NCBI GenBank assembly: GCA_035041965.1
Contig: JAPYMA010000311.1
Location: forward strand, 1-64,000
Direction of reading: 5' to 3'
DNA: 64,000 nt
DNA from: Anisakis pegreffii
Taxonomy: Eukaryota > Nematoda > Chromadorea > Rhabditida > Anisakidae
Part shown: in pieces, positions 52,190 to 64,000 of the stretch
Layout: the number at the start of each line of letters is the position of its first letter
How positions within the stretch are numbered: position 1 is the first letter of the stretch
Position numbers and translations under genes: made by a program
Notes under the pieces: model-generated
The model's input: only the letters and a program-made list of their open reading frames with translations
Told to the model about the DNA's origin: nothing
The model's database searches: none

Positions 52190-53200
52190 ATATTGGTCCG
52201 TAATAATTGTCTTCGTCAGATGCTATCACTGAAAGCTCAGTGATGTATTGCACAATATTTACTGAAAATTCTACCAAACACGCATTACTTGTAAACAGTT
52301 TGCTCAGACAAATATCTAACAGTGTTTTGCGATCACCGACTTATCGTACTGTGAGCAAATGATAACGAAATTATGCGATAATCTTCTACACAACGACTTC
52401 AAATGGAAAAACATCGCTTGTTTATGAATCGAAGTTAGAAAATGCAAATATTTTGCATTGCAAATATTTTGCATATCGTCGAGAAAGTGAAGATGACTTT
52501 TGCGTGTTTATGCCTTGCATATAGTTTACTCATTATGAGAGAACAATAGCTTTTGCCTGAATTATGAGCAGTACTCAACAGAGACATATCGACACCATTT
52601 TCATAGGAAGGTAAAATGGGGAAATAATGACGCAAAAATTTTCATTGTGCGTATAAAAACGTGATTTGTGAAGATTGCAGTACCGGATAGGATTGGTTCA
52701 GGTTAATGGTCACACTGCACAGCAGTTGTTTAGAGGCTGCTAGAGGTCGATCTCGACGGTTCAATTGCATTGAGGCATAATATAAGATTGTTAAGAGTAT
52801 GATGATTGAACATGGTGACGTTCCTCTGAAATTTGATGGTTTGTAAGCTAATTGCATAAATATTGTTATTTTGCAACTTTCAAGGTGTACTACAAAATTC
52901 TTTCCAGACCAGATAAACTGATCTATTCGGGAGCAAAAGTGCCGAAATGATCACCAAGGGAGACTCATTCGCGCTAAAAGTTCACGTCAAAAAGATCGGA
53001 ATCACGAAGGTTCTCATGAAAACGCTCAATTTAAATTCGCTTTGAGCATCCACAGTACTGAAATGACATCGTCTCATCTTATTGAAATTATATTCTTTAA
53101 TGCACTCCTCACGCAATAACATCATTGATGACATAAATTGTCTTTTCATCGTTTCATTCGATTACCGATGGATATTTCTCGATCGGCAACCCAAAAAGTG
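52190..53200 (-). pseudogene. Duplicated 5' fragment of the GT31 gene
   Basis: Second copy of 47,130-48,620. It keeps the membrane-anchor sequence (SIIILLTILYYASM through the stem and the CCG/GTACTG donor), but the initiator end of that exon is replaced: homology breaks at 52,810 inside the exon. No catalytic exons follow; the next thing downstream on the same strand is the decayed actin. A 71-codon frame at 52,642-52,857 is the remaining anchor region. It is a truncated copy rather than a second enzyme. Confidence 0.85.
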
Positions 53201-54600
53201 CTTTTTTGAAAATATGGATCATTTTTCGAAACTTTTTTGAGCAGGAACTCCTTGAACCATGTGATTCCAGTTACGAAAACTATAGTTCTGTACAATAAGT
53301 TTCAGTGCAGATGCTGAAACCCGGTTCTTCATCCGAGTACTACCATCCAGTACTTTAATCTGCATAAACTCACATAAATCTTCACTATCTTTACCAGTGA
53401 CTGCTTTCCTCCATTTGTACGCCTTCAATTACTCAGCTTTGAAGCTTTGACAATCTAGGCTCCTGAAATTGTTCACAATCCCTCGATATACTTTTGTCGT
53501 TTTCAATAATTCAGTAGTTTTTGTTTCTATAGAGCGTCCTTGTGGAAACTTCGTCGAAAACTCTATGGAATATCTCTTCGACTCGTCAACCAACAAATCA
53601 TTCAAAACACAAAACCACTTGAACACTGTCATCAATTTAAGGTTTTTTAATAAGACACCAATAAAGCTTCTCACTTCAAGTGTCACGCCTTCAAAAAACT
53701 CTCAAACCAGTTATGACTTCTACTTGAACGTTTCGAAATTGATTCAGCCCGTCAATTTCTGCGGAATAGACCATCAGAAAGCATCAGTCGATAAGAGAAC
53801 ATCAATTTATTGTTCATTGATTTGTTGAATTTAAAGGAATCGGTTCATTCAACTCTCTTTATTCGACAATTCAGTTAGGCGACAAAAATTCCAATACCTA
53901 TTTACTTCCTAGCTGTTCCACGTCAATTCAGATCTTTGAGGATTTACAATTTTAACACTAGTAAGAATTGCGAACGTTCCTTATGCTGATGATGAACGGA
54001 TAATTGAAAATTCCACAATCATCTGCAATGGATGATTCAGATGAACACTGTGCGTTCGATGGATTCTCGTAGACTGAACGCGATTCTCGTGGCTTATTTC
54101 AGCTGAAAACAATCAACATTACGGAACTTGCAATGTGGTAGTGCAAACTGGGTTGGACGGTTTGTGATACTGCTTATTACCACCACTGAGTTTACTCAAA
54201 GAAGCTAGATATTCTAAGTTGTGCACATTATCTGTATCATAATTGGTCGTTTCTAATTGATTCAGTTGCTTACCAAAAAATGTTTCAAAACGTCCATTTT
54301 AATTGCTAAGCTTTTAATTCCCAAATATATTCCTCTTCTATCTTCACTTTCATTCCAATAAAAACAAATCATCAATCATGAGGAAGTGAAATTCTCAAAA
54401 AAAAAAAGAAGATGATTATTTGATTTTTGATATCAAGTTTTTTTCGCCAATTTTTTATCAAATTATACATCTTACTGTAACTGAACTTTTTCGTCATCGT
54501 TTTTCTAGAATCCGGACTGTCATCAAAAGTTAACTGAACATTTGAAACTGTAAACGTGTCTGGTTTTACAGTTTTCTTTTGCTGAATAAAAGCACGTTGA
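53201..54600. other. Intergenic with one interrupted minus frame
   Basis: Between 53,686 and 53,219 on the minus strand one frame is open for about 155 codons except for a single TAA at 53,431-53,429. The translation around it (for example SIEFSTKFPQGRSIETKTTE and RKAVTGKDSEDLCEFMQ) looks more protein-like than random, but I do not recognise it. It may be a decayed exon or repeat-derived sequence. The remainder, 53,830-54,600, shows nothing. Confidence 0.3.
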
Positions 54601-55920
54601 TTCTTGAGATGAAATTAATTGCATACTCTTGAATTCCCCAAAGAAATACGAGCATATCGTATGATTGACCAACTTTTTGTTAAAAGTATCGGTGAATTTC
54701 GACGATGTGACCGATTCAATTCAATGATATGTGTGACTCAAACAGGTTATTCGGCTAAAATTAAGCGACATCAACATCATATTGCACTGCACATGCACTC
54801 ATTAATTTATATATTCATTCAATCGTTCCAATTGAGACGAAAACACACTGAAGCAATCGCAACAATCTGTCACCTTCATACAAACAATCGTCAGCAACCG
54901 AAATTATCGAATGTCAATTGCAGTTCGCCTATGAATCAATCAAATTTCAAAACTGATGAGTTTATTTACGCATTCGATGGTGTATTTAAATCGAAGCTCG
55001 TCACCGATTATTGTCAAAAATCTTCAGTACTTGGTCAACTTCATGCTCTACGTCAAACATACTCCTCGTTGTTACTGTCCTCAATCTTCGTTAAATATCA
55101 TCGCTTTCAGTAAACTTGGTTCTTCAGAAGCTTCTTTTGTTCCTTGGAAGGCTCAGATCATTACTCGAACTTTTCAATTTGGTGCTTTCGGTGTTTCCCA
55201 CGAGTTGATCAACGTATTCCAGCAACAGATCAGTATCACGACGTATCCTTGCTTGATCTCATTGATCACATGCAGTCATATTCTCGCGATGCTATCAAGG
55301 AAATGAAATTCGCATTTCAACTATTCAAATACATCCAATATTCTTTCGGTTGCATAATGACGTTGCAATAATAATGATTGAAATGTTCCATATTTCTTCA
55401 ATTACGTTAAACAGTGTTTGAACACGGTATTTGTGTGTTTTGTGCGCTTTATGAAACTGATACTGGGCGATTGCAATTCTTTTAGAACCAACTCGAGAAC
55501 GGTCATAATATCTCACTGATTGATTCCATTTCGCCTCTCATTTGCGTGCTGAGAATGAAATTGATTGAGTGTAATGAACATTCGGAAGAATGGTTCAGGT
55601 GTATGTGATTGATTGAATTTTTTTGAGACATTCCATCTTGACAGAATACGTGTTTGGTTTTCGATTGCTTGAATCAACATTGCTGATTTAATTTCCAGTT
55701 GAACACAGGAAAATGCTTGGAAAATTGTTTGGTCAATGTTCTGCATCACTGATCACAAATTTACTTCCGTTTCTTTTGACAGAGCACTAACTGTATGCAA
55801 TGTGCGAAAACCGCTCTTCGTTCAGTACTGTTTGTATGCGAGTCATTTGTTTATGTCAATTTGCCTTACAAAAACTTTACGAACGATTAATTAGGTAAAA
55901 AACGTAATTAATCGTAAAAA
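54601..55920. other. Unrecognised plus-strand frames
   Basis: A 164-codon frame runs 54,619-55,113 on the plus strand; its first ATG is at 54,661. Behind acceptor-like ttcag sites around 55,112-55,130 a second open part ends at 55,371, including PRVDQRIPATDQYHDVSLLD. These could be exons of one gene, but phases and borders cannot be fixed and I recognise no family. 55,400-55,920 holds nothing clear. Confidence 0.3.
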
Positions 55921-55969
55921 AACGTAATCTTACTAAATGCATCGTTTTCTATCGGAAATCACTTATATG

Positions 55970-56216
55970 TTTTTTACCTGGATTACCTGGATCGGCCAGG
56001 CTATCAAACGTTTATAACGTTGCTGGCCACAATGCTCGCGTTTCTGTGCGCATTGTTTTAGCCTCAATTTAAGCCACCTCGCTGGCTAGGCGAGCAGGCC
56101 AACCGAACACAACCGAGTAAATAATTAGTCGCCGTGAATACTTTGCATAATTAAACGCAGTCAAATACCAATTCAATAAATAATCATTACTCTAATAAAA
56201 TAAATATTCCGACGAT
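55970..56216 (-). mobile_element. Short insertion with 8-bp target-site duplication
   Basis: A 247-bp block interrupts the duplicated patch. It is flanked by cttatatg on the left (55,962-55,969) and cttatatg on the right (56,217-56,224). The sister copy at 56,586-56,593 has a single related octamer (ctcatatc), which is the empty site. The left end begins with six T, so on the minus strand the block ends in an A run, as a retroposed sequence would. No terminal inverted repeats, RNA polymerase III boxes or coding frame are apparent. Family unknown. Confidence 0.62.
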
Positions 56217-56262
56217 CTTATATGTATAGGTAATTAAACGTGCTACTTGCGTTGTTTTCTGT

Positions 56263-56312
56263 TGAGTGTTGAAGACGAAGAACGAGTTGACAAAGTTCAG
56301 CAAAAATCAGGT
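56263..56312 (+). pseudogene. Stray fragment of CTG exon 1
   Basis: gttgagtgttgaagacgaag and the following bases repeat the start of the CTG coding exon at 56,977-57,033, with one G/C change and a clean 12-bp (four-codon) loss after GACAAA. There is no start codon, and homology stops after gttcagcaaaa. It belongs to the local duplication. Confidence 0.85.
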
Positions 56313-56962
56313 ACCAGTTTTCTTTCGAAAACTTTGCGCAATAAAAATGTTTGATGTGAGCAAATGATCAAATTCAACGCACTCTTGAGAAATTGTTGTC
56401 AATTAACGAAATTTCGCTTGTTTATTTTGCCATCTAAAAATGATGTCGCATGTGCAGAGGAAGTTTTTTTTTGTTAGAACATTCAAGAGGAGGAAGTTGT
56501 GAAAGTATCAATTCAATCATCAGGTACCAGTTTTGAGCGGTCGTTAGAGAATCTTACTAAATGCATCGTTTTCTATCGGAAATCACTCATATCTATAGGT
56601 AATTAAACGTGCTACTTGTGTTGTTTTCTGGCGTTGCTAACGTTGTTATGAAGTGCTCACCATTACTAACGTTTTCACGAATGTTATCGTTTATGATTTA
56701 TCATTCGTCATTTATTTGTATTTGATAGAGCCTTGCATTCAGGGTGCTCGGTTTCTCGTTGAGTGACTTCACTGAAATATCGTCCAAATTTTGCTTCGAT
56801 CATTTTATCGCTTAAAATTATCCTTCGTAAACAATCGCGTAACGTAAGAGTTTCTGTGGATATTTAGGGAACACTCAACGACTCATTCATTCATTATCTA
56901 TCGCCATAGGTTCAACAGGAATGAACCACGACCTGTAGCTTGAAAAGGACTGTTGTTGGATC

Positions 56963-59819
56963 ATGAAAGCATCGTTGAGTGTTGAAGACCAAGAACGAGT
57001 TGACAAACTGCGTCAACTTGTTCAGCAAAATCTCACTGATTATTACGATACAGATTTCAATTTATTGCGATGGTTACAAGGATATGAAGGAGCAACATTG
57101 GAGGAGGTCGCTGCTAAGCTTAATAATCATCTGAAAGCGAGGTACTTCATTTGAACCTTATCAAAAAAGCGATTTTCGGCAGCATAGCGGATGGCAATCG
57201 ACCATTGACTATTCATCCACTGATGCGATGATCCAATTACAATGATCAAACTGCTGCTTGCGCTGAAATAAACTTTCTGAGAATGTCGTCTATTTGTTGA
57301 ATCCTCAACGCTCAATTTGCACTCAATAAATGTGATCACCTTCATTCCAATCATTTCTGTTGTATATTCGTTTTCGAACTCTCCAACTGACGCACTTATT
57401 TAAAAATTCATTGAGAATAATCAAGATATTGAAATAGCATTCGTTGACCTTAAAATAGCATTTAAGGCGCTCTTTATGGAACTTCGACGAATTCTTGAAG
57501 CAACCCAGGAATCATCCGGTACACTATCATTGGATGTACGGCATTACGGGTCAGTCGGGTGTTGTCGACAATGCAATTGTCAATTTTGAAACAGTGAGCG
57601 CTTCTTATTTCTTATTTTGTTTTCGTTGAGTTACGTACACGACTTTATCTATTGTTTTGTTGATTTTTGTCCACTTATGAAGTTTCAGTAAGCGTTTTGA
57701 TTGATTGGAAATGACTGGAATCCATTAATCAAAGATCATAAGGTTTCGATAATCCTGTATTCACTAATCATTGAGACAGACTTTCGCAAAGCATTGTTGT
57801 TGTGTGCATGAAATTCGCGAAAATAGATTGGTTTCAGTGGGGTCGAATGGATTTCTATGGTATGCTTCAAACGTACTCAATTGTGGAAATTTTACGAACG
57901 AGAATTTATGACTTAGAAAATTTGCAACATCACGTGATGGAACTCGAGAAAGAAACTGGTTAGCATTGCTCATAACGTTATTCCACGTGATAAATAACGT
58001 TTTCTTACGATTGCGCCTCTATTCTCTGCATGATTCTAGTGCGCTGGATGTTTAGATGGTGTTCCGTTCCATGAATAGTTCTTTGTTGTTTTGATTATGA
58101 TGCTGATTCAGGTAAGCAAGCATCGATTATTAATGTGCTGGATATGACTAATTTGAAATACAATAAACAATTATTGCAAATGGTTTATGGTCCATTGAGG
58201 AACCTGGCTGACTTCGTAGCCATGCATTATGTTGAACTATTCAAATATTTTGTCATTGTCAACGTACCGTCGTTTGTTTACGCCTTATGGACGGCCATAA
58301 GACCGCTTCTTCCGGAACGAACTCGAGATAAGGTCACTCATTTGTTGGCTTCTTATCAGTCGCTAGTTGTTTTATGCCTTGAAAACGGTGAAACATCTCC
58401 TCACGTCCACTTATCGAGCGTTACAATAAAATTCACTTGAACAATCAATCAGTACTGCAGCAAATAAGCCTCAAATACGTGGATCTGATTGTGAGTGAAC
58501 TATGAATCGATTTCGAAGCATTTTCACTGATTCTATGCATCAATTTGAGCATAGCAATGGATTGATTGATATGAATTGATACGTAAACTCAACTTAATGT
58601 AGATGATCAACGATCACTGCTTAAGCTCATTATATATTCGCATTTAACAAAAAATATAACTCTTCGAAAACATGATCAGTTGCATGCAATTAGTTTTTCA
58701 ATGAATATTCATTTTTAGGTGAGGATATTGAGTTCATCGAATTGGCGATCTGAAATATTGGAATATGCAACCGTAGATGTACTTCCAGCATTCTGGAACC
58801 TTCCGGGTGATGATCAATTCAAAGCAGTCGTTCAGCTTCCGAGAGCGGTTGACGAGAACGATTATTACTCAAAAAATTTCAAGGTTCAAATTGACGAATT
58901 AACGAAGTCATAAGCACACACCCATATTATGGACTGAGAAGAGATCAAGCAAAATGCCTACCTATACTCGGTCAATTAAACAATCACGAGTATTCAGTTC
59001 CAAATTTTGGAAAAGTTTTCATTGGCTCCGTTGAAAGAAAATGATATTTCAATCAGTTGATTGCATCAGTCTGTGATATTGAAGTATTGAGATGTGTTAC
59101 GTAACGGTGATTGAACAAATCAAACACGTCACGCTAAATTTATGGAAGTGTCATTAAGGTACCGAAGGGAGCCATGAAACTACGTGTTCCAGCGGGTGAA
59201 TTGCAGTTTATAACCATACAGCTCGACGTCGGTCAGAAATTGTCGTGGTGGATTATGGCAGATAGAGATTTTGGATTCGGTGTATTTTACACTGAGGATC
59301 TGAGTGAAACTGATCCTACTAAGCAAGTTTTTGCGACAGTTTTGATCTCCCTTAAACGAATGGTCCGGAAATATTGAACGATCGCAATTTGAAATTGAGA
59401 ATCCCGGAAAACGTGAACCCAATTAATGCATCGTCAAAGATGAACAAGAAACCAATATGACTTTCTTATAGATATCACAACTGTGCTAGATGAGGTCCCA
59501 ATTCTTTTGTTAGAGATGATGAAAGTCTACTGCTTCGGTACTATCATAACATTCGTTAGCATTGCTTTTAACGTTTCAGATGTTGAAAGCACTCTTCTTA
59601 TTATTAGTCTTAGCACTGTTATAGAAATTTTCAAAATTATTGAACAATTTCAGGATGCAAACCATTTACCCAATGTTGGGATGGTTACCAGGTCCATTGA
59701 ATGTACCTTTGCAAGATTCGATAACAGCCCAAAGAAATGGCCATTATAAAGTATTGTTTACGAATAGTCGTGCTTGGTGGCATACTTTAAACGCAACGTA
59801 TGTCATTGAAATCGAATAA
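56963..59819 (+). CDS. CRAL-TRIO (SEC14-like) and GOLD domain protein, seven exons
   Basis: Cytosolic lipid-binding/transfer type protein of the nematode CTG/CGR family. Exons: 56,963-57,141; 57,467-57,593; 57,838-57,958; 58,112-58,332; 58,719-58,883; 59,159-59,322; 59,654-59,819. All junctions are in phase; 380 aa. Residues 1-60 are the CRAL-TRIO N-terminal helices (YYDTDFNLLRWLQGYEG). The lipid pocket domain spans about 75-235 with INVLDMTNL, LFKYFVIVNVPSFVYALWTAIRPLLPERT and VRILSSSNWRSEI. The GOLD domain covers the last 110 residues: KGAMKLRVPAGE, WWIMADRDFGFGVFYTED, IYPMLGWLPGPLNVP and GHYKVLFTNSRAWW. The last intron is best read as GC-AG (AA/GCAAGT), which restores frame and the TKMQTIYP motif. 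Exons 2 and 6 use AAG acceptors, so these two starts are less secure. It converges on the intact actin gene. Confidence 0.91.
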
Positions 59820-60546
59820 TCTCAACTGACCCATTCGTGTCATCCTTATTTTCTCCGACGTGTATTATAAATATATGTTTTGAATACTGTCACACCATTC
59901 AATTCAACAAACATCAGCAAACTGATCTCAAAAAAAAAATTAAATCCTAACTAATGAAGTTTCTCTAAAATCTCAAACGAACTGTTCCTCAAGTATCATC
60001 GATATCAATGATTGGCTGGATTTTGGCCTTAGATCTCAGGAGTTTAAACTGGAAACATCGCCTCAATATCTGATACGCTGAATTACAAAACCAAAATTCA
60101 TTCTGAGATCTTTTTATCGTTCAGCTTTTTGATGGTAGGCTTGAAATCGAGATAAAATGTCGTGAACTAGTAGGTCATAATCAGAACTTATTTCATTGAG
60201 AAGTATTCTGTGAACAAATTAAAATTAGCACATTTATGTACTCATCACCTTGAAACATAAGTACATAACGTCCATGTACACCAAGTGAGTTACAAAAGCA
60301 TATTTTTGTAAGATGAAATGATCAAAGATACATAAATGCGCAACATGAGGAAAGTAGCGATTCCTGGCAACAGATTAGTTACAACTGAATAGCTTCCTTT
60401 GGGCAAATGATTATTGTTTCATAAAAATGAGCAATGGGTTTGAATTCAGTTACTAAGTTGACTCATAAGATTGGTTTTGGGTTACATAAGATGATGAATG
60501 AATGAGACATAGGCACTTGTATGTATAGCCAGTTGAGCGAGACGGC

Positions 60547-62156
<1,610 letters not shown>

Positions 62157-62177
62157 TTATAACTTACTTTTGGGATG

Positions 62178-62179
62178 CT
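62178..62179 (-). promoter_or_regulatory. Candidate trans-splice acceptor of the actin gene
   Basis: cctttgcag on the minus strand ends 33 nt before the actin ATG. Many nematode actin messages carry a spliced leader, so this is a likely addition site. Confidence 0.55.
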
Positions 62180-63388
62180 GCAAAGGATTATTTTATATGT
62201 CGATTCCTTGCATTTGTTTATTGAGCGACACGCAATGGCCTTATAAGAATTTCCTTATTTTCTCAGTCAAAATATCCTCAAAGATCCCGCAAACGATCTA
62301 CTTCTTGAATTCTTGCCAAATGTCTATCATAAGTTACGTTTTCACAATTTCGCTCAGTGAACGTTAATCCGTTTCCAACGTGAAATTCCCAATCATGGAT
62401 TCAACTCAGTGTAGATATCAAAATCTAGATGACAACTACAACTGATAGCGTTGAATGATCAGTTATAACAAAACCAATCACGTTTACTCAAAAGAATGCG
62501 GTTAGAAGCTGAGCAATGGCACACACATACACTAATGCATAATAACATCTCTGACGTTCGAAATGACTTTTACTTGAATAATACTCATCGAATAAACACC
62601 TGTTGACTAAAATTATCTTACTGAAACAACCTCATCTTTTTAACTTTTCAAAACTGAGTGCTTTATGAGCTTATTTATGTGATTGGCTCAGTGAATCGCT
62701 TCTCCCTGTTCGGGCAAACGCAAAATTTTCTAAGTGGCCTGATTGATGTGAATATTGACGCATTAAAAAATCACATATGGAAGCAATACATTCTAAGCGA
62801 AAATTGTTAATGACTGAAGTGCTCGAATTCCATTGCTTTCATTTTCTAGCGTGATCTCATCTATCAAGGCGCATTAGTTTCTACATATATACGCAAAATA
62901 AACAATTTTATAGCGATGGATAAAGAAAATCGCATCTTTTCGTACCAAACACCCACAAGCAATGTTATATGGGTACATTCACAGTGAATCTATGAATACA
63001 AATTGTTTTCTAGTAGAGCGATGGTGAGCAGAATGGGCAATCTGAATACTTCATAAGACATCAAAAATACTGGAATTTGAATGTGATCGAATGTCTGTTT
63101 AAGAAAACTATCGTAACAAAGGCACTGACACTGATTAAAACCTTAAAAATATTCCATATTTGAATTTCCAGTCCAAAAATATGCAACAATCCAAAATGAA
63201 CTAAAATTCTAAACAAGATGAAAAGATTGTTTGCTACGAGTTATTATGATTCAGAAGAATAAGGCGAATGAAAAATAACTATTGAGCATTAAGTATTACA
63301 AACACAAATTAACAAATTGAAGTAGGATAAGAGTTGCTTTTACTCTAACTGGGATATATGTATAGATATATATATACAAATTTTACAG
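62180..63388. other. Actin upstream region, no other gene seen
   Basis: Contains the presumed outron and promoter of actin on the minus strand. A 92-codon plus frame at 62,089-62,367 overlaps actin exon 1 and is a shadow. An AT microsatellite lies at about 63,354-63,376. Confidence 0.5.
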
Positions 63389-63590
63389 AAGATATGACAT
63401 AAGCCATCAAGATATATACAAACACATCCCTGATCATAAGTTGAGACTAGAACATAGAACTGGATTTGCCTGCGAAACCAATCCTCTCTTCAGCGAGCAT
63501 CTCTCCATCCAATGGAGACCTGCCTACAGCTTCTCCACACCTCAAGCCAATGCTGAAGCTAAGCGAAAGTCTGCATTGATAAATGAGTGA
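63389..63590 (+). CDS. Orphan terminal exon, product unknown
   Basis: After an acceptor ttttacag (63,381-63,388) a frame with one leading base is open for 66 codons to TGA at 63,588-63,590. It reads RYDISHQDIYKHIPDHKLR, then HRTGFACETNPLF, HLSIQWRPAYSF and ends RKSALINE. The composition, with balanced charged and aromatic residues in otherwise AT-rich sequence, suggests coding. I found no upstream exon and do not recognise the protein. The stop codon lies at the start of a TGAC tetranucleotide repeat. Confidence 0.4.
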
Positions 63591-63606
63591 CTGACTGACT
63601 GACTAA
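63585..63606. repeat. (TGAC)n microsatellite
   Basis: Four to five TGAC units beginning at or just before the stop codon of the orphan exon. Some non-LTR elements end in such repeats, but no element body is visible. Confidence 0.8.
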
Positions 63607-64000
63607 CTTTACAGTTTAAAGCTATTCGAATTGGCTGTAAGCTAGGCGCATTCGTATACAACTGCGAGCTGGTGACTGATGGAATGAAGGTAGGGAGGTT
63701 AAATTATATCTGATATATGAATGCATTGAATCACTACTCTATCCATCCATACATCCCCACAGATTTCTTATTCACTCATCTCATCCACATCAACAACAAT
63801 ATCCCTTCCAATTCTGCGTATTCCACTCACAAATTCTATGTTAACATTTTGTTGTAAACAATACAACTGACATACGCACGTTCGTATGCTTGTAGGTGAA
63901 ATCTATTGCAGTCTATTGAAACAAGAAGAAGACAAGATGAGATGCGATAGACAAAAAGCATTTTCGTTGAATTGGGCTCAATTCTGATGATCTTGTTAAA
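63607..64000. other. Unassigned right edge
   Basis: No supported frame or repeat in the last 0.4 kb of the window. Confidence 0.45.

Larger units (their letters stand above)
55923..56615. repeat. Local duplicated patch upstream of the CTG gene
   Basis: The string aatcttactaaatgcatcg and its continuation ttttctatcggaaatcac occur at 55,927 and 56,550. The continuation taggtaattaaacgtgctac and gttgttttctg occur at 56,227 and 56,596. A caggtaccagtttt block recurs at 56,309 and 56,521. The two copies are direct; copy 1 is split by the insertion at 55,970-56,216. Confidence 0.88.

Noticed and set aside
52435..52635. Two identical 66-codon minus frames (47,395-47,595 and 52,435-52,635) as a gene pair
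   Set aside because: They lie in the intron after the GT31 anchor exon and are conserved only because the whole 489-bp tract is conserved.
53469..53828. 119-codon plus frame
   Set aside because: It overlaps the minus frame described above and has no acceptor, start context or recognisable content.

Overview
Eukaryotic nuclear DNA, almost certainly from a nematode. The genes are broken into small exons by mostly short GT-AG introns with TTTCAG-like acceptors. Several start codons sit just behind an unpaired acceptor, as expected for spliced-leader trans-splicing. The recognisable proteins are nematode-like: an IFE-type eIF4E, a conventional actin, a CRAL-TRIO plus GOLD protein and a GT31 glycosyltransferase. 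I cannot name the species.

Layout. 1-19,240 is a tandem satellite of about 48 units of 402-403 bp, open at the left edge. 19,240-21,640 is about six units of a related, diverged 398-bp satellite. 21,640-22,010 is a rearranged, partly inverted monomer that closes the array. Then come eIF4E (minus, 23,479-25,351), a candidate solo LTR (26,287-26,715), a pair of diverged inverted repeats (27,066-28,770), an unrecognised 199-aa gene (plus, 30,221-32,512), an acetyl-CoA acetyltransferase/thiolase (minus, 33,338-36,060), a gene-poor stretch, a 458-aa secreted cysteine-rich precursor with furin-type sites (plus, 39,985-43,202) and a GT31 glycosyltransferase (minus, 44,102-47,832). Next are a decayed actin copy (minus, 50,275-51,819), a second copy of the 5' end of the GT31 gene (52,190-53,200), a duplicated patch with a short insertion and a stray CTG exon (55,920-56,610), the CTG gene (plus, 56,963-59,819), the intact actin gene (minus, 60,547-62,144) and an orphan terminal exon (63,389-63,590).

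The genes do not form a pathway; this is an ordinary dispersed eukaryotic neighbourhood. The duplications tie the right half together. Actin plus about 0.5 kb of 3' flank exists twice. The 5' end of the GT31 gene exists twice, on either side of the broken actin, and a 489-bp tract differs at only two positions between copies whose flanks are much more diverged. The most interesting single gene is the secreted cysteine-rich precursor, whose C-terminal domain has a spacing like IL-17 or Trunk/PTTH cystine-knot ligands. Exon borders were placed by hand from reading frame, splice signals and family knowledge; those that rest on unusual signals are marked.
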